Positions 33,895 to 44,669 of a DNA stretch of 64,000 nucleotides are shown piece by piece. The notes beneath the pieces were generated by a model. The model made no database searches, was not told the DNA's origin, and was given only the letters and a program-made list of their open reading frames with translations. Each line of letters opens with the position of its first letter. Within the stretch, counting starts at the first letter, position 1. The DNA comes from Oscheius dolichura. Its lineage: Eukaryota > Nematoda > Chromadorea > Rhabditida > Rhabditidae. The position numbers and the translations under genes are program-made. The stretch is from assembly GCA_932521035.1 (NCBI GenBank), contig OW051496.1:9300001-9364000 (forward strand), given 5' to 3'.

Positions 33895-34260
33895 TCATTG
33901 TAGTGAAGATATTTGTGACAATATCAGGATGTGAAACCACAAAAAGATTTTGGTTTTTTGACTCGGGGAGGAAAATATCTCCTCCTTGGCATGGGCGGAT
34001 TATCCTATACCAGGGATGTGCGTAATTACGAAAATGCAGTAATTCCGTTCCGAAAACCGTAACGGAATTACGATTATGTTCCACTACGGGTCAAGATTGG
34101 AGCTCTCATAACGTTACGATCCCGTTCCGGTTTCAAATGTTCTATTACGCACAGACCTGTCGTATACCACTGAAACCATTCAATTTCCCACCTCTTATCA
34201 GAGTTGTTTACCTCTTTCTCCAAAGCTTCCGGTCTTATCTTTACAACAGTTTTGTGCCAT
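33895..34260. repeat. Inverted-repeat stretch with hAT-like end
   Basis: Contains accagggatgtgcg near 34010, like hAT-type ends, and palindromic blocks around gtaattccgttccg/cggaacg. A related accagggatgtgcg lies at 46812. Borders are not resolved. Confidence 0.35.
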
Positions 34261-34265
34261 GGCCC

Positions 34266-36081
34266 ATGGGGCACTTTGCGCTCATAAAGGCTAAATTACA
34301 GGAAAAGGAAGAAGGAAAGAAAGCAACTAGTTCAATAGGAAGTGAAGAAACCCGTGATTCGGATAAAATGGGCAAAAACGTGGAGCCATCCGAGGAGGAT
34401 AAGCAAAAGCAAGAAGGAGATGACTAACAGGTTTATAAATATCAATTTTCAGGAAGGATGACCTGATACAATGGCTGGAAAGTGAATTGAAAGAGACAGA
34501 AGAGGCATTGGAACGGGAGAAGGAGATGTTAGAATCTGTTGTCTAATAAATGGCCTCATATTTTCAGAAATGTCCAATTGAGAGATAATTTATCAGCTAA
34601 TGAGAGGGAAATCGCAGGTCTACTGGAAAGGAATGCCGCTATGGAAGAGGTCATTGCCAAGGGGAATGGTTCTGGTACGGTAAAAACCGAAAGGGAGAGA
34701 GGATTGGAAGAGGTGAATAAAAGGTAAGGGGACTAGTACCAATTTTTATAAAAGGGGATCCAGGAAGGACGAGGAAATAGCAGAGCTGAGGGAACAAATA
34801 GAAAGCAACCAGATGGTAACAGCTGAATTACTGGAGAATATGGAAGACGTCAGAAAGGTAGGCTACTTCGTTGTGAGACCAAATTGAAGGAATTGCAGAC
34901 AGATGTCCGGGTAAAGGAATATTCCACTCGGCTGGGGGCTATAAGAACAGAAGACTGCACATTACAAAATGTAGGTTTTGGTCTCAAAGTTTCAAAATTA
35001 CCCATTTTAGAGCATGACTCCCTTCCCATTTTTGGATACTGTCACCCCTCCAACAATTCATATTATCCACACCGCCATACAAAAGTACACCAGACGGGAA
35101 GCAGCTAAAGTGGACTCGGCCATTCTTCTCTTCCTTCCAGAAGAGAACAAGCCGGCGTATGAAGAATGGAAAAAGGAGGTAGGGTCTATTCTCACCTGGA
35201 AAGAAGGGGGGAATTTCAGTTGAGAAGCAACATCCCCATGGTATTGTATTGTCTTCCTGAGGATGTAAAAGAGCAGATTATGGCTTTTATCAAGAAAAAT
35301 TACACGGTTTGTGACTTTTGTAAACAGTTGAAGGTGTCAATTTTAGGCTAAAAGTGGAAGAAAGCTGCGAACTTTGGAGGAAATCCTCGAAATCGCCCAT
35401 AATATGTAAGGATGGGGGCTTTTGACTGGAAGAACAATATTCAGGCTGCTATCTTTCGTGGAAGCCAAGGAAGTTGAGAACACTGTTGATGATTCTATGG
35501 CTAAAAAAGACGCTAAAGACGAGGAAGAAGTCAACCAGAAAAGAAATCAGGTTAGAAATCAAGTCTGACGTTTGTAATTTCTGGAAAATGTTATAGGTTT
35601 CCAATGGGGAGGAGACCGACGAGGAACAACCGGAAGAGGAGGAGGAAGAAGTAGATAATGAAGTAAGACACGAGGAAATCTCCGAAGTAGAGAGAATGGT
35701 ATAGTCCATACCCAACGGATATTCTACAGAAACCTCTCAGCTACGGGACCAGGAAGCTTTCAAACCTGGTCCCATAGCGGAGACACGCCGGCAAATTTGA
35801 ATCCGTGGAATATCCGTTGGAAATGAACTATATAGTCGAATTTCTATTCATTAATATATAGGAACTCGTCAAAGCAATACCGTTCCTCGCCCATGTAGCA
35901 AAAGAAAACATCCCGGCTGTTCTCAAAATCATCCGAAATGAGGCTTCCCCAACTGAAACGAAGCTGAAATCTCTAGAGGAATACCTCTCTATCAAAGCCT
36001 TGAAAGCGTGTGAAGAATATCTGAGAAATAATGCGAAACTAGCCGATAACAAGCAATTATTTGATAAGTCCGTTGATATGT
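34266..36081 (+). pseudogene. Coiled-coil/helical cluster gene, 5' part broken
   Basis: Homologous in exon order to the gene at 39569: an acidic exon (34290-34430, but with an in-frame TAA), coiled-coil exons (WLESELKETEEALEREKEML; VQLRDNLSANEREIAGLL) with a phase break near 34535, then phase-consistent exons. These are an FPFLDTVTPP module (34994-35178), a MVLYCLPEDVKEQIMAFI module, LRTLEEILEIAHNM, an acidic exon (35597-35702) and a terminal EYL module (IPFLAHVAKENIPAVLKII). The 3' half could still be expressed. The last exon could also splice in phase into the GTPase exon at 36109 or 36112 through a 29-32-base intron. Confidence 0.5.
35701..35834. mobile_element. MITE with gtccatttccaacggatatt ends, copy 1
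   Basis: Inverted ends tatagtccatacccaacgga and, inverted, tccgttggaaatgaactata, flanked by tat/ata. It lies in an intron of the coiled-coil gene. The second copy is at 49757. The inner arms (ctacgggaccagg/cctggtcccatag) are also inverted. Confidence 0.65.
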
Positions 36082-36120
36082 AAAATTATAACGTATAAAG
36101 TTGTTTAGAAGTCCTAAAAC

Positions 36121-39100
36121 TATGAATATTCTCCTCTTGGGCGCGACGGGGGTCGGAAAGTCGACTTTCATCAACAACTTTGCCAATCTCTTCTATTACA
36201 GTAATCTCGATGACGCTGAAAAAAATGGCTTCCACATTGCGGTGCCGGCATCTTTCACACACATAACTCCTACAGATGTGAGATTTATCCATTTTTAGCT
36301 AGGAAAAATGAGCTCTTTTCAAGATTAGCCGGTCAATGGAATTTCTCGCGCCGTGTTTGCAATTGTAACTCTTTAATTTACCACTCGTTTTTAATAGTTC
36401 AAGCGCTCTCTTGGAGAGCACATCAAGGTGGTTCTAAATAACAGGTTTGTAACTCAATAGAACTTACAAAAAAAATTTATTACCATAAACTCATGAAAAC
36501 ACGGAAGAAACTTGAATGCTTTTGTTTTTTTGCATTTATTGACAGTTTTTTGTTAGACCTATTGTACTGAAAATAAGCTCGTTAGAACCGCCTCGATGTC
36601 TTCAAGGTGGTCTTTGAACTAGTGAAAATGGTCATGAAATTAAAAAGTTACAAGCGCAAACGCGGCGCGGAAAATTTCATTGACCGACTAATCTTGAATA
36701 GAGCCGAAAACAATGTTGCAGTTTCAAAAGATTCCCATTTCTGTGAGGGCAAACTTAAAAGCGGAAGGATTCAAAGACGTCGAAGATGAAAATGAATGCG
36801 AGCAGCCAGGAGAGCCGGCAACCCAAGCTCCGAGATCTTATCTCTTCGAATATGGTCCCGAAGAGAACAGAAAGCATATCCGACTGATAGATACTCCCGG
36901 CTTCGGGGGAATGTCAACTTGCGCCCCGAATTTTGCAAAGACCTGGGATGGTATTGCCGACTTCGAGTAGGGCATACGTTTTAATTTATGGAAGAATTTG
37001 TTTCAGGAAAATTGATGCCATCTGTATCCTCTTACAGGCGGGTCAAGCCCACCAATCTCTAAATTTACGCTACTGTCTTAATGAAATAGCTAGCCATCTG
37101 GGTGCCCCTGCTGTTGAAAACATCTTTTTCTGTTTCACATTTTCAAGAGGAGCTGACTACAGTCCCGGCGAGACCTACAGTGCGGTGAGACATGAATTAG
37201 AAAGGCGAAATCATCCAATAGCACTTGATGGGTAAAAAATTTGGGTTTATTTTTGAGAGAAAACTCGGCTTTATAGACGATATTTCTGCTTTGATAGCGA
37301 AAGTTTCCGATATCTTTGTTGCCGAAAGAATGGAATTGATATTAATGAGAAATTCACAAATAGAGACAGGTGTAGCTTTGATCGATCGAAGAAGGAGGTT
37401 TACAGGTGCATACTTTCCTTTAATTTTTAAATTACAAATGAACAAGTGAATTTTAAGGATGATCGAGGCAATTTCCAAAGTCGAACCCTTTGCGGTCAAG
37501 GATCCGCTTCTAAAGAAAAGAAGAGTACCCGCGCAGCCTGGGTTTCATCTAGACAATTGTTTACTCCTCAAGAATCCAAGCACCTACTGTTTCGCGAATG
37601 TCATTGTCCAGGCAATTTATCGACTGTGGAGGAAGAAGATTTTAAACTACACCGGGGAGAATGCTATCATGTTGGAACTTCGTCGAATCGTCACTGGACA
37701 GGGAGAAGTCGACGTTCGGGAACTTTTAAAGAAAGTCTCTGGTAAGGATTAAACAGAGAAGATCGAATCCAGCCGGGGACGGTCCTGGCTCTCGGCCCAG
37801 TATAATCGTAATGATTTTTAAAACATTTAAATTTATTACGGCCATGCGCAAGAAAAGCAAAAAAAAAAGAAAAATGAACTGAACTTGAGGTCCGCCGATA
37901 CGCATAGTTCCAGCCGCAACCAGTTGCGCCATGCGCGCAACGTATTCGGCAGCCGAAACTAAATAGAAAGAGCTGAATCTTTCTATTCGGGTGACTTTCC
38001 GACCTCCATTCGGTATTATGGATATTATGGCTCTATCCTGAGTATTCTGAAGTGTAGTCGCATGTTTTCCGTGCGGTACCCCCGGTAATTAGTACTTTTC
38101 CGTAGAAGCGAGCTCGGGATTTTTGCTTTTTTGTTTTATACTTTTCTATGTTCCTGGAGACTTTTCTTATCAAATCCAATCAAATTGAAGCGTCTTTCGC
38201 TGCAGGACTGTGCTATTCTGTTCTATTCTGTTCTTCCAGAGGGGAGTCACGTAGCCTTTGACAGTGGAGAGCAGTGTGATGCCCAAGAATTCTGGACAGA
38301 AATGTTCAACCAGCTTCCCGAAGAATATCAACGGGGCTTTAACATCGGGATAAAAAAGAATTACACCTGTAAAAAATGTGGTCATGTGAGTTTTCCCCGG
38401 ACGCAAATATAACGTTTAGAAGACGTCAACCGGGGAAACGAACGAGAACATATTGATTGTTAAGAAGGCACTGGCTAAAGGATTAGGACTCCATAAATAC
38501 CTCCATTTATTTGAGAGGAGCGAATTGATAGAGGAGAAGACATGCGAAGGGTGTCCCATGTTGAATAGCACAACTCATGCGTCTCAAGTCCACTGGTGTC
38601 GGCAACAGCTTGATTTTGAAAGTCCTATAAGTTATGCACAGGACATAATACAGGTAATCGCAGCTTTCTCGGCTTTTTACGATAAAAAATGACGGGCGTT
38701 TTTGTGGAAGTAGGCCAATTTTCATTTTTGGAGACCATGCACGGCAAATCTCAGCCCTGCAACCGGAATATCTCCCTTATTTCCCCATCGTTTTCGATAA
38801 ATTAAAAACAAAGAAGGAGAGAGGATCTTGAGCAATCACCCAACGAAATCTCAGCACAATCATATGTGTAGAAAATCCAGGGCATACGCAAATGTGCAAA
38901 AAAAATCTGAATTTGGCTGAATTATTCAACGTTTGTACTTATCCTGAATTTTTCACACATAGGATTGTGCTGAAATTTGGCAAAGTGATAGCTTCGAATC
39001 TAAAAAAAACCATTTCTTGATTAAAAGCCAGGGTGACAGCTTCTAAAGCTGAAAATTTGTACCTTTTCCTGAAAAAAATACTTTTGTATGTAGAAATTTA

Positions 39101-39533
39101 TGATAAAATTTTTGGGAAGCTATAATGACCAGGATTCTATTACAGATGCATGATATCCGGCCAGTTCGAAGAATTTCACAAAACACCCAATTTATTGCTG
39201 TGAGAGTGGAACTTCGGAAAGGAATTGAAGATGGCCGGCGGCATTTTGTGGATAGGAAAATTGTTGCTGATAAAGACGAGTACCATGCCTTCAGTAAGCC
39301 GTTTCCCGGGAAAATATCCTAGATAAATATATTCAGACTGTCGGTGGAGTCCCGTGGTCATGATAAAGCACAAAGGATGTGAGATAAGCCATCATGGAGG
39401 ACATTATGTGGCATATTTGAGAAATTCTGAAGGATGGCTGAGGATAGACGACCTAAGAACGGAACCAAAACAGAGGGCAGGACCTCCTGACATGAAGAGA
39501 ATATGCTTCTTCATCCTTAAAAGGCTTCATTAA
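36121..39533 (+). CDS. P-loop GTPase fused to USP-type deubiquitinase
   Basis: Exons: 36121-36277, 36722-36966, 37007-37231, 37277-37405, 37458-37741, 38206-38385, 38420-38653, 39146-39293, 39337-39533. The GTPase part has G1 GATGVGKST, G3 LIDTPG and FCFTFSRG in the G4 region. Its fourth exon is 129 bases, as in the paralogues, and joins in phase (AG|G) to the USP exon, whose start (MIEAISKVEPFA) aligns with the paralogues' next exon (MLEYLQSQAPYPA). The USP part has the Cys box (NPSTYCFANVIVQAIY), EQCDAQEFW, zinc-type CKKC and CEGC, and the His box (HHGGHYVAYL) with a later DD. One junction (37741 to 38206) is out of phase, so an exon is missed or the gene is damaged; the intron there holds a repeat. 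The start could lie upstream. Predicted role: nucleotide-regulated removal of ubiquitin (inference). Confidence 0.65.
37785..38045 (-). repeat. Dispersed repeat, copy 2
   Basis: Inverted, near-identical copy of 13375-13615 (gttccagccgcaaccagttg, gaaagattcagctctttcta inverted). It sits in the USP intron where the two flanking exons disagree in phase. Confidence 0.65.
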
Positions 39534-41222
39534 CTCTACTTCAGTATTTTGTCAAAAATTGTATAAAGATGTACAGTTTCGACTATTTTACCAAATGGGT
39601 TCCCCCAGATCTGTACCGTGTTTTTTTCCAATTTTTTGGAAAACTTCCGAGCCCATTGTCTGTCCGTCCTTCCCATCTATCCACACTGGTGAGAAAAGCA
39701 ATGAAGGGCATACACCCACAATAGATAAGAAATTGACTTCTTCCGCTCTTTTGCCATCTTTCCTGCGTTTCCCACCTTTGCTAACCTTATTCCTTTTTCT
39801 TTTTTTTCTCACAGTAATTATTCAGCTCATGGTCAACGAATACTATCAAGCCTTTCTCAACACCTTACCCGATGAGACGCGGGAAGATGTGGCAGCCATT
39901 TTGGGGGTGGGAAACTTGACGATTGAGAAGAGACTCGAGTATCTGGAGGAATATTTGAAGGAAAAGGAGCTGAAAACATGCAAGAAACTGATGCAACTTG
40001 AGGTTTGTACTAGTGTTTATAGTTATTTTCAGAATTTTCCATATGCGGAGAGCCGGTCTCCGTAAGGCTAGAGGAAGGGCGTCTCCCACTATATCTCAGA
40101 TCCACCAGGAGACTCGATATCTCGAGGCTGCTCGATTGTTACGGAGCCTGGGAGCATTTTTTAATAGAACATTGTACTTATTAAGGAACCAACAAGTTCA
40201 ACAGAGAGCGATGAAGGGAGCGAAGAAGATGAAGTGGATTTAGTGGCAAAACTGCAGCAGGAACTGAATGAGAGGGATGAAACGTAGACATATCGCTCAA
40301 AATCCAAACTATTCCATATTTTCAGAATCAGTCAGTTGAGAAAAGATTTGTCAGAAAATTTGACGATGACTGCAGAGCATTTGGTTAAAATAGCCGCTTT
40401 GGAAAAAGCTCAACTGAGCGAGCAAGAAGCTGGTGAGATATCCAAACAGCAGAAGGAAAGGGAAGAGAAATTCGACCAGGAAAGGAAAAGGCAAGCAAGA
40501 AGTTGTAAAGATCAATTTATTTCTAGAAATGGGGAATTGACGGGAGAAAACGAAAAGCTACAAAAAGAAGTAAAGGAACTGAAAAGGGTAGGAGTATTCT
40601 AAAAGGGAAAAACTGTTTCAGATGGTGGACATTGAACGGGAAGCAGCCAGCCAGCTGCTAGCTTCAAAAAATGAAGATTCGCCTTGGAAAGAAGTAGATT
40701 TTGGTTTCTTGTTGTCCTTATCCCTTCCCCACCTAGAAATCCAGTCCGTTCCCTTTCTTGGACGGCGAAACTCCGGCAGCAGTGCAAGTTCCCCACAGTG
40801 CCATCGAAAAATACACCAAAGGAGAAGCAGTCGAAGCCGCTAACGCCCTTTGTTTCTTTCTCCCAAAAGGGAAAAGAATTGCCTATCAAAAGTGGAAAGA
40901 GGAGGTGAATTTGGTATGAAAATGGTCAATTTCGGAAGTTTTAGTTGATGGAAGGCCTTCCCACGGCATTGTTCGCTCTCCCTGAGGAGAAAAAACTGCA
41001 GATTACTGCCTATTACAAGGAAAACTATACAGTATGTTGTTTACTCCTTTGATTAAGTTAAAATATAGCCTAAACCGGAGAGAAGACACCGATCTCTGGA
41101 GGATATAATGGAAATTGCTCATAAAATGTAAGAAGGGGATCCAAAATAACGGCCAAAACACTATTCAGGCTGGAATCTTTCAAGGAAATGAAGAAGATGG
41201 AGATTTCAAAGAAGCCATTACT
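38640..41222 (+). repeat. Right arm of a long inverted duplication
   Basis: This stretch matches 25015-27620 on the opposite strand almost base for base, across introns as well as exons, from the end of a USP exon to the middle of the helical gene. The arms are about 2.6 kb and are separated by about 11 kb. High intron identity points to a recent event. Confidence 0.8.
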
Positions 41223-42302
41223 GTTCACCTTTCTAAAGTCTATTTTTTCAGGAAACTTCACTTCATTCCCAATAAAACTCCTTACAATGTTTGAAGGAAG
41301 CAAAGTAGGTCGACAATAAGATTTATAACCGCTTTTTCAGAGCCCGTTTCCCTTTCTAAAGGAGGAAAATGATGAGACAATAAAGGAAGTTCATCGTATA
41401 ATTTGCAACTTGGTATCCCATCCAGAAAAGGTGGATCAAGCGATGAATGTGTTCTTATCCGAGGAGAACAAGAAAAAATATGAAATCTTTAAAGAGGAGG
41501 TTTATTTTAAAGTAATTTTTGATGATAGAATTGTTCAGTTGAAACGGGAAACTCCAATGGAGCTCGCCGTTCTTCCAACAGAGTGGCGCCTGCGAATCTA
41601 TGCTTGGATCGACAGGAGATTTTATGTAAATGTTGATACTAACGCCTTATAATTAGATTATTTTAGCCGAAGCCAGCTGAACAGGTGAAAGACAACAGCC
41701 TAGAAGATATTCTAAAGATTGCGAAAGAAATGTAAGTTCCACTGGATATTATACAGTACTTTAACCGTAAAATCCGTTAAAAACTGGCTGTAAGAGCCAT
41801 ACCACCCTTTTTTGGGCTTTATCTTCTTTTCAGGCTTGAGCACTTTGAAAAATGCAAGAAGACCAGCCCAGCAATTGATTATCCTGGTAAGAGAAAGTCA
41901 TCAAAGATCTTGTTTTTAGAGGAAAACGAGATTGAGGAGGGTTTCGTCAGTATGACTAATGAGACTGAAAAAGAAAATCACAGATCTGTTTCGACTGTGA
42001 ACACTGAAAGTTATGAAAAGTGGAGTTACCAGGTTAAGATTTACCATGCCCGTTACAGAGTGGAGGATAATGAATGCGGTGGGAAAGATGAGAAACAGGC
42101 AGCACCGCCGCCTTCTCCTCCTGAGAGGTGATACCATATCCCATTAAATCATAGAAGAAATTATAGTGACGAGCCCGCTGTCACAGACGACAACGTGAAC
42201 GAATGCCCAGATGATGAACCTGAAGCAGAGCAGCCAAATGGGACAAATGGTACACCACCTGCCCTACAACCGAGGCTCGAAGGCTTACTGTACACTGAAT
42301 AA
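39569..42302 (+). CDS. Helical/coiled-coil cluster protein, longest copy (632 aa)
   Basis: Fifteen exons: 39569-39688, 39826-40002, 40186-40283, 40326-40587, 40622-40693, 40737-40904, 40945-41031, 41069-41127, 41169-41304, 41341-41499, 41539-41625, 41667-41731, 41834-41886, 41920-42127, 42155-42302. They sum to 1899 bases, all in phase. It has the EYL module (TREDVAAILG, EEYLKEKELKTCKK), an acidic stretch, a roughly 110-residue coiled coil, then two tandem rounds of FPFL-, LPxxL- and SLEDI-modules (FPFLDGETP and FPFLKEENDE), and an acidic tail. It starts 35 bases after the USP stop and ends 109 bases before the next GTPase start, so an operon is likely. A 29-base intron inside exon 9 (41223-41251) is an alternative. 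Function unknown. Confidence 0.68.
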
Positions 42303-42411
42303 TAGCGAATTTCAGAGAAAATAGCGGAACAGTCACATTTCCAATTCCTTTGTCTTCTTCAACAACTCAAGTCAAGGTTGATCAGTAGGTGGACGCGAGT
42401 ACATTTAACCT

Positions 42412-44319
42412 ATGGGTAATAGGAACAAAGAGAAACCACCACAACGTACGGACCCCAAATATTGGAAAGAAGTTAACGATCAAGCACAAGCGGCTCGTCT
42501 TGAAGAACCCAAAGAACATAATGCTCAGAGAGTAACCAACATGATGGGAGAAGGCTACAACCCTAAAAGGTAGTGCAGAATTTAGACCGATGTTACAGAA
42601 TTCAGCGCCTCGAATTCCCTAGTTCCTACTGAGCAGAGTTCGGACTATTCGGCGTATGAAAATTCATTGAATGTAATGTTGATTGGAGAAACCGGAGTTG
42701 GAAAGACTACGTTTATAAACGGATTCCAAAATTATTTGAATTACGCGTCTTTGGACGAAGCACTGGCCGGAGAACCAATTGTTCCTGTAAGGACGTCGTT
42801 CGATATGATCGTCGAGGTATAAATTGCCCAAATAAAGTATACAAATATTAGTGGTTGTAGAAAGATTCCAAACCGATTGACATCACGATTGAGCCGCCCT
42901 ATAATGCAGCGGAATGGATGAATGAGCCGCTCTTTACAGAGAACGGTCAATCACGGACACAGGTCGGTAAACGGGGGTTTACGGTAATAGTTCGCGCTTG
43001 ACAGAATGCTATGATACACAACTTTTGCTATACATTTAATGGCGCTGAAAGGATTATTCGGCTTGTTGATACTCCTGGTGTTATGGATACTCGGGGCGAT
43101 GAAAAGGACAAAGAAAACTACTACAACACAGTTGAAGTCATCAAGCAATTGAAGTGAGCCCTATCCAAGCATGCGGGAAGGTCTCCCTTTTCAGACAAAT
43201 TCATGCCATCTGCGTCCTTTTGAAGCCGAATGAAGCGAGATTAACCCAAGAATTCAGCCATGCTTTGGACTTTCTCCTCTTATACCTTCCACAGACAGCC
43301 GTTCAAAATCTGGTCTTCTGTTTTACTTCTACGGAACCGTTCAACTTCCTACCTTCGCAGACTTTGCTCGTATTAGAGGACTATTTGAAATCTTTGAAAA
43401 CTTTTACCAATATTAGTGTTTCAGCAACGAAGTAGGGCTTTCTTATGTCGGATTTGTTACTGCTTCTTTAGGGAAAACATTTTCTGTTTTGACAACAATT
43501 GCTTTCGGTTTCAATGCACGGTCAAGCAACGTCCGGATCACATATCGAAGAAGCACGATTACGAGACAAGCTGGAATAACAACACAAAACAACTGACCAG
43601 GTAAACAAAGGATATATCTCACTAGGCTGTTCAGAATGCTGGGATATATTCAAACGCTGACGCCATATTCAACAGCGGATTCGGTTAATATTGCCCGTGT
43701 GGAAAAACGACTTCGAAATCTTGTGGACACTTTCGTTGACATCACAAAAGAACATGCCAAGGAATTAATTAACTTGAAGGCCAGAAATTCACTCTGGTCA
43801 AAAGATGGGGAGGTATGTCTCGTGCGGTATTCCATTGCTCACTCATCAAAAATGTAGAGTGATGACAGGGAGAGGAGTTTCAAATATATTCTAAAATGTT
43901 GCTGCTATTTCACTGACTACCTGCGTCGCACTTCAATCGGAATAGAAGATGTCTTTGGAATAAAATTAGAGAAACTAATAATGAACGAGGTATATAATAA
44001 TAAATTACTGACTAGCTAATCTATCTTAGGAAAAAAATTATAAATTGGTTAAATCTGCAGAAAGTCGTGAGTTGATTCCAAGACTGCAGAAAATTGCAAC
44101 AGACTACAAGACTAGAATAAACACACTTCGGCATGAAAAAAGAGGCAAGGCTACAACTGAGGAGGTAACCAATAGGCTTTATAACAAATTCAATTTATTC
44201 AGATCGAACAGATCCTTCATGTTGCTGGCCAAGTGAATTACTATGGCGGGAGAATCGCCGCTATTGATGGACAGTATCAAAAGAAGGAGTCCTTTCGAGA
44301 GAAACCTGTCAAATGTTAA
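42412..44319 (+). CDS. P-loop GTPase, septin/AIG1-like by motif (515 aa)
   Basis: Ten exons: 42412-42569, 42606-42816, 42861-42962, 43005-43153, 43195-43431, 43472-43600, 43635-43812, 43858-43989, 44030-44164, 44203-44319. They sum to 1548 bases, all in phase. A polar N-terminus of about 70 residues precedes G1 (LNVMLIGETGVGKTTF). G3 is IIRLVDTPGVMDTRGDEKDK. The G4 region reads FCFTSTEPFNFLP, without the NKxD of most GTPases. A conserved NIFCFDNNCFRFQC segment follows, then about 180 residues of coiled coil and helices. Exon sizes of 211, 102, 149, 237, 129 and 132 are identical in the 48654 paralogue. Family placement (AIG1/GIMAP-like versus another septin-like clade) is open; nematode and fungal homologues with FCFTNTR-type motifs come to mind. 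Confidence 0.78.
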
Positions 44320-44429
44320 ACTGTACAGATGTTGCCTCATGATTTGTCTACTAATCTTGCCTAGCTTATGTATACAAGAAATATTCCACTTATATCGAAT
44401 CATTTTGTAATTCGACGGTCGCGAAAGGA

Positions 44430-44633
44430 GAACTCAGACTGTCGATGGAGTCCCGTGGTCATGATAAAGCACAAAGGATGTGAGATAAGCCATCATGGAG
44501 GACATTATGTGGCATATTTGAGAAATTCTGAAGGATGGCTGAGGATAGACGACCTAAGAACGGAACCAAAACAGAGGGCAGGACCTCCTGACATGAAGAG
44601 AATATGCTTCTTCATCCTTAAAAGGCTTCATTA
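44430..44633 (+). pseudogene. Duplicated last exon of the USP
   Basis: Almost identical to 39337-39533, including the His box (HHGGHYVAYL) and the stop. The preceding USP exons are absent; the sequence upstream is the tail of the GTPase gene. It marks the left border of the duplicated block that carries the next helical gene. Confidence 0.75.
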
Positions 44634-44669
44634 ACTCTACTTCAGTATTTTGTCAAAAATTGTATAAAG

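Noticed and set aside
41910-42131. Intron between 42033 and 42058 in the helical gene
   Set aside because: The frame is open across it, and splicing at that acceptor in phase would introduce an immediate stop.
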